Shown: piece after piece, positions 8,505-15,672 of the stretch
How positions within the stretch are numbered: position 1 is the first letter of the stretch
Layout of the letters: every line of letters begins with the position of its first letter
From: JAAYKM01 sp964411235
GTDB lineage: Bacteria > Desulfobacterota > Syntrophia > Syntrophales > JAAYKM01
Reading direction: 5' to 3'
Assembly (NCBI GenBank): GCA_964411235.1
Contig: CAYPKE010000038.1
Coordinates: 1-18,006, forward strand
DNA length: 18,006 nt
Made by a program: the position numbers and the translations under genes
Notes under the pieces: generated by a model
Databases searched by the model: none
What the model was told of the DNA's origin: nothing
What the model saw: only the letters and a program-made list of their open reading frames with translations

Positions 8505-9731
8505 TTAAAATTCCAAATCCAAAACAACGAGCCGGCCGGTCCGAACCGCCCTGCGCGCCAGCTTGTAGGCCTCGCTGTACTGCCGGGCCACCACTTCCCA
8601 GCAGACCACATGATCGAGGTAGCGTTTCAGGTTTTCTCCCAATTCCAGGCGCAGCCCCTCGTCCGTTGCCAGCTGAACCACCTTCCGGCGCAGCATCTCT
8701 TTGGTGGTGAAGAGCAATCCGCCCTCACTTTCCAGGGTCTGGGCGGTGAGCCCTTCCATTGGTGCGGTGGTGATATAAGGCTTGTTTAAGGCAATGATGC
8801 GCGCCAGGGTGCCGGACTGGGTTTCGTCAATGGAGGGAAGCACGATGAAATCGCAGACCGCCATTATTTTGTAATAATCGTCACCCCGTGGAATGAATTC
8901 ATAATAATGGGCGATTCCCTTTTCTTCCAACATGTGCACTTCCGTCTTCCATTCTTCGTATTTCTGGCGATGATTGGGATCGCGCATGGTTCCGGCGGCC
9001 AGCAAGTCCCACTCCTGCCCGGTGCGCGACTTGATCTCGTGATGAATCTCTTCCCACATGGACAGCAAAATGTCCCAACGCTTGTTGGACTGAATCCAGC
9101 CTATCATGCCCACCACGTGATCGGCCAGATCCGTTTTGTTCAAACCGAGCGCTTCTCTAATATTGTGAATCTCATGGGTGCCCCACCGCTTGTCCGGGCG
9201 CGCACCATGGGGAACCACCATGATGTTTTTAGGCAGTGCCCACCCTCTGCCATGAAAGTTCCAGTCCAAACGCCATTTCTGGTAATGGCATTTAAACAGT
9301 GCCAGATGACTGCGCTGGGTCAGCTTGTAAATAAAATCGGCCTCAAAATCGGTCAGTCGTCCATGCACGGTGTGCGGTTCGACAATGAGAGGGAAATGAC
9401 CGATCGCTTCCAATAGATCGAGGAAACCGTCGTTGCCGTCGCCGATGCCACGCGCATCCCGATATTCGTACAGGCCGTATTCGTGCTCGATATGAACGGC
9501 ATACGGGTTCAAATTATCGATTTTTTCAGCCACGGGTTTCCACCAGTCGACCCGCTGCATATCGATGATCGGAAAGACGCCGTTCCCCTTGCCGTCAAGA
9601 TGACTGATCACCAAAACTTTCCGATCCGGATTGGCTTTCTGAATAAACTCGCGCGCCTCTTCGCAAAAGGTGGCGATCCCGCACAATCTGGGCGGATAAG
9701 AACTGATCATGACGATGGGTTTATTGGCCAT
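8505..9731 (-). CDS. GT4-like glycosyltransferase
   Basis: A 408-residue GT-B glycosyltransferase. It opens with MISSYPPRLCGIATFCEE, a variant of the PxxCGIATF motif also found at the start of the neighbouring larger glycosyltransferase, so the two are probably related partners. Other family-like parts are EHEYGLYEYRD, VVPHGARPDK, the hinge MIGWIQSNKRWDILL, and the donor-site region VLPSIDETQSGTLARIIALNKP. There is no signal peptide or membrane segment. The ATG at 9731 was selected because GGAGG lies about ten bases upstream and the fold begins there; the longer upstream reading is the shadow of the overlapping gene. Its start overlaps the end of the preceding gene by 11 bases. Donor and acceptor are unknown; GDP-mannose is inferred from the neighbours. 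Confidence 0.85.
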   Translation of the reverse strand: MANKPIVMISSYPPRLCGIATFCEEAREFIQKANPDRKVLVISHLDGKGNGVFPIIDMQRVDWWKPVAEKIDNLNPYAVHIEHEYGLYEYRDARGIGDGNDGFLDLLEAIGHFPLIVEPHTVHGRLTDFEADFIYKLTQRSHLALFKCHYQKWRLDWNFHGRGWALPKNIMVVPHGARPDKRWGTHEIHNIREALGLNKTDLADHVVGMIGWIQSNKRWDILLSMWEEIHHEIKSRTGQEWDLLAAGTMRDPNHRQKYEEWKTEVHMLEEKGIAHYYEFIPRGDDYYKIMAVCDFIVLPSIDETQSGTLARIIALNKPYITTAPMEGLTAQTLESEGGLLFTTKEMLRRKVVQLATDEGLRLELGENLKRYLDHVVCWEVVARQYSEAYKLARRAVRTGRLVVLDLEF

Positions 9732-12048
9732 GGACGACAACCTCCTCTGAATTTTTAATTTCCCCAACCGCCTCCGCGGACAGCATTCGGCTGCGCAACC
9801 GATGCAGATAAAGGATCGACAGAAGACACACCAGGGTCGATTCAGCCCCTTGATTTTGGTTGGGGCCGTCTGCCTGTAGACCATCGCAACATCCGCCGGT
9901 TTTATGGTCGTACAGGGACATGTTGAGATCGTTACGGCCTAAAAACCATTCAAAGCATTTCTGTGCGTGGGAAATCCATTTCCGGTCGCCGGTGGATTCA
10001 AAAGCTTCGAGGCATGCCTCGATCATATTTAATGCCTCAATGGGTTGCTGATCAAACCGCGCTTTCGATCCCCCGCGGGGGTACCAACCGTTGTTTCCCA
10101 CCGGCACAAAGTGCCCCTTGGGGTCGGTCTGAATTTCCAGAAGCCATTCCAGACTACGCAATCCGGCCTGCAGAATGTCGGAGCGCCCCATAGATCGGCC
10201 GGAAAGGATCATTGCCTGGGCGATTTTGCCGTTGGCATAGGCGAGTTGATCCTCTATCCAAGGCCAATCGTCGGTGGCGGTTTCCAGATATTTATTAAAC
10301 ATCTTGTCGGTAAAAATGTCACGCATGCGCCGGACCTCACTGTCGCCACTGAACCAACTCAGATAGGCGTGGAGCCCCTTCAATGCAAAAGCCCATGCAC
10401 GAGGGGATGAAAATCCTGGCAGGGCGGCAACCGCTTTTTCGAACAACGCCTGGGCCGCCAATCGGATTTCCGCAGACGGGGCCAGCGCCACTGCTTCGCC
10501 AAGCCCCCAGACGGCTCGCCCGTGGCTGTCCTCCGAGCCGACATTTTCGAGCCAGCGCCGGTCGTACTCCATGAAATTGCGAAAACGGCCGGTCTCCTCG
10601 TCGAATGCGTGATGCAAAAAACTTAGATAGATGCAGGCCAGGTTGATCGTGGCTTCGTTGTCTGGAATTAAGTCCCGGGCCATCAGTACGGCGATGAGCG
10701 CCCTGGCGTTGTCATCGGTGCAGTAGCCGTGGTAGCGGTTTGGCACGATGAAATTAGCGTGCTGCAAAATGCCCGCGCCATCGGTCATGCGTATGATATG
10801 ATCCAATTTAGGCTGGGGCAATTCCCTGGGAGAGACATTAAGGGTTTTGGCGTGAAAAACAGGTCTTGGGCATCGTTCCCTGTCTTGTTTCACTTCATTG
10901 AATATGCCGAGGTACTGACGGGCCACCTCCTTCCAGATCATATTCCGGCCGTAGGCGTAGGCCCGTTTTCGCATGGCATGACGTTCGAGATCATTGTCAA
11001 ACAGGTCGATCACTTGCCGTGCCAAGGCTTTTGAGTCCTTGAAAGGCACCAGGCGCCCTCGGCCGTCGGCAAGCATCTCTTCCGCATACGAGTATGGGGT
11101 GGAGACGATTGCTTTTCCGCAACCCAATGCATAGGCAAGGGTTCCGGAGACAATCTGTTCCGCATTCGGATAAGGCGACACATATATGTCCGTGGCGCCT
11201 AAATATTCACACAACTCTTGCAGATTGACAAAGCGGTTATGAAAGATTAAATGACCCCCGACACCCAGTTCCCTGGCCCGACCCTGCAATTTGAGACGGT
11301 AAGATTCTCCTTGCTCTTTAATCACATGGGGGTGGGTTGCCCCTAAAACGATATAGACCGTTTCAGGATGGTGCGCTACGATGGCGGGAAGCGCTTCGAT
11401 CATGGTTTCGATACCCTTGCCGGGCGAAAGCAGACCGAAGGTCATCAACACCTTGCGCCCCTCGACACCGTATTGGTCCTTAAAATAATTCGGGTCCCAA
11501 AACGGAACATCAGGAATGCCGTGATGAATGTGGACGATTTTCGCTTCCGGCACACCGTACACCTTATGCAAAACTTGCATCGCACGCCGGCTCATCACCA
11601 CCAGGCGGTCGGAAAGTTGAGCGATGCGTTTGGTTCTGGCCAGTTGCCCGGCGGTCGGAGATTTAAGAACGGTGTGCAAGGTGGTGACCAGCGGCATGCG
11701 CAGGTTGCCGATCAGATCCAATACATGGGCTCCGTTTTCACCGCCGAAAATCCCGAACTCATGCTGAAGACAGGCCACCTCCACCCGGTTCATATTTAAA
11801 AAATCCGACGCCAAGCGATAATCCGAAAGAACCCGCTGGTTGATCTCGAACCGCACCTGACCGGGGTACCGATATCCTTCGGGGACATCATTCATCGCAA
11901 TGACCCAGCAATCGCCTGTCGGGTTCTCCGCCGCAAGGCTTGCCAACAAGTCCGTTGTAAAAGTTGCAATACCACATTGCCTGGGCAGATGGTTCCCAAT
12001 CAAAGCGATTTTATTCGCATAAGAAAGTTTTTGTTCAGATTCGCCCAT
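9721..12048 (-). CDS. GT4 glycosyltransferase fused to six-hairpin (alpha/alpha)6-like domain
   Basis: A 775-residue two-domain protein. Residues 1 to about 390 form a GT4 transferase: IGNHLPRQCGIATFTTDLL, QHEFGIFGG (95-103), HHGIPD (175-180), the hinge TFGLLSPGKGIETMIEAL, and the donor-site part SPYPNAEQIVSGTLAYALG. After a linker, about 415-765 is rich in paired helices and aromatic residues (GYCTDDNARAL at 441-451, GSEDSHGRAVWGLGE at 504-518, DWPWIEDQLAYANG, NQNQGAESTL), resembling six-hairpin glycosidase-like domains. Transferase and trimming or binding activity may thus be joined in one polypeptide; catalytic function of the C-terminal half is not proven. The ATG at 12048 has a perfect AAAGGAGG upstream. 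It follows broken grpE by 46 bases and overlaps the next glycosyltransferase gene, supporting a complex or shared pathway. Confidence 0.88.
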   Translation of the reverse strand: MGESEQKLSYANKIALIGNHLPRQCGIATFTTDLLASLAAENPTGDCWVIAMNDVPEGYRYPGQVRFEINQRVLSDYRLASDFLNMNRVEVACLQHEFGIFGGENGAHVLDLIGNLRMPLVTTLHTVLKSPTAGQLARTKRIAQLSDRLVVMSRRAMQVLHKVYGVPEAKIVHIHHGIPDVPFWDPNYFKDQYGVEGRKVLMTFGLLSPGKGIETMIEALPAIVAHHPETVYIVLGATHPHVIKEQGESYRLKLQGRARELGVGGHLIFHNRFVNLQELCEYLGATDIYVSPYPNAEQIVSGTLAYALGCGKAIVSTPYSYAEEMLADGRGRLVPFKDSKALARQVIDLFDNDLERHAMRKRAYAYGRNMIWKEVARQYLGIFNEVKQDRERCPRPVFHAKTLNVSPRELPQPKLDHIIRMTDGAGILQHANFIVPNRYHGYCTDDNARALIAVLMARDLIPDNEATINLACIYLSFLHHAFDEETGRFRNFMEYDRRWLENVGSEDSHGRAVWGLGEAVALAPSAEIRLAAQALFEKAVAALPGFSSPRAWAFALKGLHAYLSWFSGDSEVRRMRDIFTDKMFNKYLETATDDWPWIEDQLAYANGKIAQAMILSGRSMGRSDILQAGLRSLEWLLEIQTDPKGHFVPVGNNGWYPRGGSKARFDQQPIEALNMIEACLEAFESTGDRKWISHAQKCFEWFLGRNDLNMSLYDHKTGGCCDGLQADGPNQNQGAESTLVCLLSILYLHRLRSRMLSAEAVGEIKNSEEVVVHGQ

Positions 12049-12094
12049 AATATCCTCCTTTGATTGTCTCACTTGAATGCGATGGGGCTTAACC

Positions 12095-12632
12095 TTATGG
12101 CGCGATTGTAACCGCAACGCGCGCAGGCCGGATCAGCCGCCCGTTGAGCAGGCATCCCTTCTGATGAACTTGGGCCACAACATTGACCGGAAGCTCCCTG
12201 CTTTTCAGCGTCATAACGGCCTCGTGCCGTTCCAGATCAAATGGCAGTGCCTGCGTGTCGATGATCTCAATGCCGAATTCCGCAAGCACCGCCACTAGGT
12301 TGTTCAAGGTTATCTCCATGCCCCGTCGCAGGCCCTCTGCATCAGCTTCACTGCCGGCGGCGGACAATCCCATTTCCAGACTGTCCATGACCGGCAGCAA
12401 AGCTTCAAGCAGGTTCGAGAGGGCAAACTTGCGGGTATCCGCTATCTCCCGTTCGGTGCGTTTACGCAGGTTATCTATCGAGATCCGCCCTTGCGCGGAG
12501 CATTGACTGCAGGCGCTGTTCGGACTCCTGTCGGCAGGCATTGAAGGCCTGCCGGCAGTCATCCAAGCTCAGGAGGGCATCATCCGTGCCCGGTTCGCGA
12601 CCTGGCTCTCTACGCTCTTTGGACATTTCCAT
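12095..12632 (-). pseudogene. grpE: grpE, frameshifted by a 4-bp tandem duplication
   Basis: The gene encodes the nucleotide exchange factor of DnaK, but in two frames. Frame one starts at ATG 12632 (or ATG 12626) and gives a helical N-terminus ending RARADLD before a TAA at 12471-12473. Frame two gives DNLRKRTEREIADTRKFAL, then the conserved beta-domain with FDLERHEAVM and KGCLLNGRLIRPARV, to the stop at 12095. The junction holds GATAGATA at 12472-12479: removing one GATA restores RADLDNLRKRTERE and a protein of about 170 residues, normal for GrpE. As written, the C-terminal part could only be made from the ATG at 12562 with an unrelated N-terminus lacking the dimerising helix. The start is five bases after the yfdX stop. 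No dnaK or dnaJ is nearby, so this would be an accessory copy. A sequencing or assembly error remains possible. Confidence 0.85.
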
Positions 12633-12637
12633 GCCGG

Positions 12638-13564
12638 TTATTCCGTTGTCTTCCCGTTTTCCGATTCCTTCTGGCTTGATTTTACCGTGTCTTTTAGATA
12701 CCCTTTTGTTTTGTTGAAAAATCCTTTACCCGATTTTCCGCCCTTGGTTTTGTCTTCAATCTGGTCGAGCTGCTTGTACAGATTCTTGAAATCCTTTTTG
12801 CTGCCATAGCCAAGAGCTTGGGCAAATTCCAACTCCGTGCGGGCATCTTTTAAAAGACCGGCAAGACGCTCGTTTTCCTCTTTGCTCCGATCACCTTTTT
12901 CCGCAAGCGTTTCCGCTTCTTTGAGGTATTTCTCAGCAGTCGTAACCGGCAATGGAATAATCGTATCGGTGACGACCAGTGTATTCAGCGCGAGCTGGAG
13001 TTCTTTTTTCGCCTCATCCATTTTATCTTCATCGATTAATTTGGCGGCCTTCTTGATCGCGTCGGGGTAGGTCGCCAGAGGGATATTGGTCACACTGATA
13101 ACGGTCTCGCTCGCCAGATTTCGAATCAATCGGCGGGCTTGCTGCACCCGGCCGTCATCGAGTGCATCTTCAATCTCCTCTCGCAATGCTTTCACCGCTT
13201 CGATATCGGCCAAAATATCGTAAGTGACCACAGTGACGTCGGAAGGCGCCAATGCAAGTTCGGGTTCGCGACCGAGTATGATCGTCAGCTTGCCGGATGC
13301 CCGCTCTAAAGCGGCAAGCGCCTCATTTGCTTTCTTCTCGTCCAGAGCTTTCAAAGCATTCTTTGTTTCACGGATGGCGGTAGTGGCCTCTTCATAAAGC
13401 GCCTTGCGCTTTTCCGTTGTCTGGTCCTGCTGGGCCTTTTCCACCTCTTTGTCCGCAGCCTCCGTCTCTTTTGCGTCCGATGCGAACGATGGTGAGGCGA
13501 ACGCCACCATCAGAGCCAGCGCCACAGCCATAACAAGGGCTGCAACGTTCAATCGTTTCATCAT
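12638..13564 (-). CDS. Periplasmic YfdX family protein
   Basis: A 308-residue protein with a signal peptide (residues 1-28, cleavage likely after SPSFA or SFAS) followed by an almost wholly helical, highly charged body. The pattern ALYEEATTAIRETKNALKALDEKKANEALAALERASGKL, then LAPSDVTVVTYDI, RRLIRNLASETVISVTNIPLATYPDAIKKAAKLI and ALNTLVVTDTIIPLPVTTAEKYL, fits the YfdX family. YfdX proteins are associated with acid and heat resistance and occur beside small heat-shock proteins in the transmissible locus of stress tolerance of Enterobacteriaceae. The C-terminal tail (about 255-308) is lysine-rich and probably disordered. GGAGGTG lies five bases before the ATG at 13564; a second ATG follows at once. 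It begins 12 bases after the coiled-coil gene and ends five bases before grpE. Molecular role is unknown; periplasmic chaperone-like action is an inference. Confidence 0.85.
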   Translation of the reverse strand: MMKRLNVAALVMAVALALMVAFASPSFASDAKETEAADKEVEKAQQDQTTEKRKALYEEATTAIRETKNALKALDEKKANEALAALERASGKLTIILGREPELALAPSDVTVVTYDILADIEAVKALREEIEDALDDGRVQQARRLIRNLASETVISVTNIPLATYPDAIKKAAKLIDEDKMDEAKKELQLALNTLVVTDTIIPLPVTTAEKYLKEAETLAEKGDRSKEENERLAGLLKDARTELEFAQALGYGSKKDFKNLYKQLDQIEDKTKGGKSGKGFFNKTKGYLKDTVKSSQKESENGKTTE

Positions 13565-13576
13565 TTTTCACCTCCA

Positions 13577-13909
13577 TTATTTTTTCAATTCTTTATTGAG
13601 GCGCCGGTCGATATCGACCATCCGGGCCTCGTCCCGGGCGATATCGAGAACCATGTCCTTGATTTCCAGTTTTTCGGTGATTTCATCCAGCCGATCCCTG
13701 GAAACTTTTTCGAACACGGCGTTTCCCAGTTCCGCCAGGCGCCGGGTCACCTGGGTTTCCAGCCGGGCTTTTTCGCGTCTTAAGCGGGTAAGCTCGATGC
13801 CTTCCCCCGCCTTTTCGGTAATCGTGTGAACCGCCGACATGGCGGCATCAAAGCCGGCTTCCATGCCCCTTTGGATTCTGTCCCAGAGTTTGACCTTGTT
13901 TTCTTCCAT
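13577..13909 (-). CDS. Hypothetical coiled-coil protein
   Basis: I do not recognise this 110-residue protein. It is highly charged and predicted helical throughout, without signal peptide or membrane segment. Heptad-like stretches are visible around ELTRLRREKARLETQVTRRLAELG and RLDEITEKLEIKDMVLDIARDEARM. The N-terminus KLWDRIQRGMEAGFDAAMSAVHTITEKAGEG is amphipathic. The ATG at 13909 was chosen because GGAGG lies six bases before it; the earlier in-frame ATG at 13921 would overlap that ribosome site. It is the first gene after the hairpin at 14028-14058 and lies 12 bases before yfdX, so it belongs with the stress genes. A structural or chaperone-adaptor role is only a guess. Confidence 0.75.
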   Translation of the reverse strand: MEENKVKLWDRIQRGMEAGFDAAMSAVHTITEKAGEGIELTRLRREKARLETQVTRRLAELGNAVFEKVSRDRLDEITEKLEIKDMVLDIARDEARMVDIDRRLNKELKK

Positions 13910-14027
13910 AATTACCTCCATGATTGAAAATCCATCGTCGTATGTCCGCTTCCCCGATCCTCATTGAAATACCAAACGATGTTCAACCGTTCCTCAATGC
14001 CGGAAAGCAGTTTCTCATGCAACTAAA

Positions 14028-14058
14028 GGAGACCCGGTTCTATCGGAACCGGCTCTCC
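14028..14058 (-). terminator. Hairpin after hsp20 genes, possible attenuator or weak terminator
   Basis: An imperfect inverted repeat with arms 14028-14040 and 14046-14058: twelve pairs, one C-C mismatch and a five-base loop, GC-rich. On the minus strand the stem is followed only by TTTAGTT, a weak uridine tract, so it may attenuate rather than stop transcription or protect the 3' end of the hsp20 message. It lies 14 bases after the stop of the third hsp20 gene and splits the chaperone trio from the coiled-coil/yfdX/grpE group. No convincing promoter was seen between it and 13909. Confidence 0.55.
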
Positions 14059-14071
14059 GATTGAAAGGGGT

Positions 14072-14476
14072 TTAACCGGCCTTGACCGCGATTTGGCGCG
14101 GCACAGCTTTTTGGGCCTTGGGCAGGGTCAGTCGGAGCACCCCGTCCTCCAGTTTGGCATCGATTTTGTCCTGGTCGATGGCATCGGACAGGGTAAACTG
14201 GCGGTAATACTTTCCGATTTCGAATTCGACCAGCACATCTGTCTCTTCAGGCCCTTCCCACGGTGTGACGTCGCCGCTGATGGTCAGTACGCCGTCCCTC
14301 AGGTCGACAGTAACTTTATCAGCCGGTACGCCCGGCATGTCGGCCAGCAAAGTAATTTCCTGATCGGTCTCGAATATATCCACCTCCGGTGCAAAAACCA
14401 GTCCTGCACGGGTTTGCTCCGCAGGCGTTGCGACTTCCTGTTTGGTTTTGGCTTGGAGCTCTTTGGGTTCAGTCAT
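14072..14476 (-). CDS. Small heat-shock protein, Hsp20/alpha-crystallin family (third of three)
   Basis: A 134-residue ATP-independent holdase. A short polar N-terminal arm (about 1-30) leads into the alpha-crystallin domain from FAPEVDIFETDQEITLLADMPGVPADKVTV onward, with GVLTISGD in the middle and the conserved C-terminal GVLRLTLPK. The tail ends PRQIAVKAG; PRQIAV resembles the IxI/V anchoring motif that packs oligomers. The ATG at 14476 has GAGGAGGAA upstream; an earlier ATG at 14497 is without a ribosome site. It starts 21 bases after the second hsp20 stop. It is distinct in sequence from its two neighbours, so the trio is not a recent duplication and may form mixed oligomers. Confidence 0.95.
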   Translation of the reverse strand: MTEPKELQAKTKQEVATPAEQTRAGLVFAPEVDIFETDQEITLLADMPGVPADKVTVDLRDGVLTISGDVTPWEGPEETDVLVEFEIGKYYRQFTLSDAIDQDKIDAKLEDGVLRLTLPKAQKAVPRQIAVKAG

Positions 14477-14497
14477 TTTTATATTCCTCCTCGACAA

Positions 14498-14968
14498 TTA
14501 TTCACTTGTTTTGACGGTAATCTGTTTGGCCTTGGCTGCCGCTGATTTGGCAATGGCAATCGTCAGCAAGCCGTTGACCAGTTTGGCATCGACGCTGTCC
14601 GCATCCACTTCGCCCGGAAGGCCGACGATCCTGGAAAACCTGCCGGGTTCGCGCTCCCTGCGGTGATACCGGACGTTTTCGCCTTCGGAGTGGATTTTGC
14701 GTTCCCCGTTTATCGCCAGGTTTCTGCCGATGACTTCCAGTTTGATGTCCCCGGCCTTCATGCCGGGGAGTTCCGCGCGGACATAGTATTTGTCCTTATC
14801 CTCGGTGATGTTGATCGCCGGGAATACTTTCGGCATTGCCAACCGCGCGCCAGGTCGGCCGTACAGCGCATTGGTCAACAGATCCATCCGGCGGGTCAGA
14901 TTTGCAAAATCCGCAAACGGATTTCGCCAGCCCATCGACGGTGAACCGAATACATTTCTTGTAAGCAT
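14498..14968 (-). CDS. Small heat-shock protein, Hsp20/alpha-crystallin family (second of three)
   Basis: A 156-residue small heat-shock protein. The N-terminal arm (1 to about 45) is aromatic and basic: WRNPFADFANLTRRMDLL. The alpha-crystallin domain starts near FPAINITEDKDKYYVRAELPGMKAGDIKLEV, includes LAINGERK and the arginine-rich RYHRREREPGRFSRIVGLP, and ends with GLLTIAIAK, where alanine replaces the usual proline after the GxLxI motif. The tail AKQITVKTSE carries the ITV anchoring motif. The ATG at 14968 has a perfect AAGGAGG upstream. A longer form from ATG 15016, overlapping the previous stop as TGATG, is possible and would add 16 residues. Confidence 0.93.
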   Translation of the reverse strand: MLTRNVFGSPSMGWRNPFADFANLTRRMDLLTNALYGRPGARLAMPKVFPAINITEDKDKYYVRAELPGMKAGDIKLEVIGRNLAINGERKIHSEGENVRYHRREREPGRFSRIVGLPGEVDADSVDAKLVNGLLTIAIAKSAAAKAKQITVKTSE

Positions 14969-15015
14969 GACGGTTTCCTCCTTTTGTAAAAACTTCATTA
15001 AATCGCTATGAGGCA

Positions 15016-15582
15016 TCAGGCGGTTTTAACCTCGATTTGTTTTACATCCGATTTCGGCAAGGCCTTTCTCGGCATGGTCACGGTCAACACGCCTTTTTTA
15101 AAGGTGGCGTTGATCTTGTCCTGATCCGCGTCCTCGGGAAGGGAAAGCACCCGCTGGAACGAGCCGTAGGAGCGCTCCATCCGGTAATAGTTCTTTTCCT
15201 TCTCCTCCTTTTCCTGTTTCTTTTCGCCGCTGATGGTCAGGGTGTCGTTGACGATTTCCACCTTGACGTCCTTCTCATCCACGCCGGGTATCTCAACGGT
15301 AATCGTGTACTCCTTGTCGGTAGCGCCAAGATCCAGGGTGGGCTTCAGCATGCCGTCGGCCAGGCGCGGAAACAAGGGCTGGTCAAAACCGAATGAGGAC
15401 AGCCCGAACCCGCGGAACACCTGGTCGAAAAGCCGGTCGATCTCCTGGTGAAACTGCTGCCGCGAATAGGCGGGCATGCCGCCTTGTTCCTTGGCGTTTT
15501 CGCGTTTTACCGGCACCATTTTACCGGTATCCTCTTCTTCCTTCTTGAACCAATTCCAGGGAACCCATTTTTTGATGTCCAT
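15016..15582 (-). CDS. Small heat-shock protein, Hsp20/alpha-crystallin family (first of three)
   Basis: A 188-residue small heat-shock protein and first gene of the minus-strand array. The N-terminal arm (about 1-80) is long, with WVPWNWFKKEEED, a basic and polar stretch, and RQQFHQEIDRLFDQVFRGFG typical of the class. The alpha-crystallin domain runs from about LKPTLDLGATDKEYTITVEIPGVDEKDVKVEI through DTLTISGEKK to the motif GVLTVTMPRK. The tail carries KQIEVKTA with an IEV anchor. AAGGAGGTG lies six bases before the ATG at 15582. The 60 bases upstream are very AT-rich and lead directly into the IS256 element, whose end contributes part of a likely promoter. Confidence 0.95.
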   Translation of the reverse strand: MDIKKWVPWNWFKKEEEDTGKMVPVKRENAKEQGGMPAYSRQQFHQEIDRLFDQVFRGFGLSSFGFDQPLFPRLADGMLKPTLDLGATDKEYTITVEIPGVDEKDVKVEIVNDTLTISGEKKQEKEEKEKNYYRMERSYGSFQRVLSLPEDADQDKINATFKKGVLTVTMPRKALPKSDVKQIEVKTA

Positions 15583-15626
15583 CGCACACCTCCTTGATTA
15601 AAATTAATATTACTAAAACATATTAT

Positions 15627-15654
15627 AATATAAAGTAATAAAAGGTACTGTCAA
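15627..15654 (-). promoter_or_regulatory. Putative hybrid sigma-70 promoter formed at the IS end
   Basis: On the minus strand a perfect TTGACA (15649-15654) lies inside the left inverted repeat of the IS element, and TATATT (15627-15632) lies outside it with a 16-base spacer. TATAAT at 15622-15627 overlaps the -10 region but would need a 21-base spacer. The start of transcription would fall about 35-40 bases before the ATG at 15582. IS256-family elements are known to create promoters by supplying an outward -35 box. Inferred driver of the hsp20 genes and perhaps of the full operon. Confidence 0.6.
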
Positions 15655-15672
15655 TTTTTTTTGTGTGAAATT
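15644..15672 (+). repeat. IS256 left terminal inverted repeat
   Basis: It starts GGTACTGTCAAT and ends TTGTGTGAAATT. Read inward, it matches the right repeat at about 24 of 29 positions with one single-base gap. On the minus strand it contains the outward TTGACA box. Confidence 0.75.

Noticed and set aside
8907..9416. Plus-strand open frame of 169 codons
   Set aside because: It lies antisense within a clear glycosyltransferase and shows no domain or upstream ribosome site.
13910..14027. Search for a heat-shock (sigma-32) or sigma-54 promoter before the coiled-coil gene
   Set aside because: A TTGAAC at reasonable distance has no acceptable -10 partner, and no GG/GC pair of the sigma-54 type was found.
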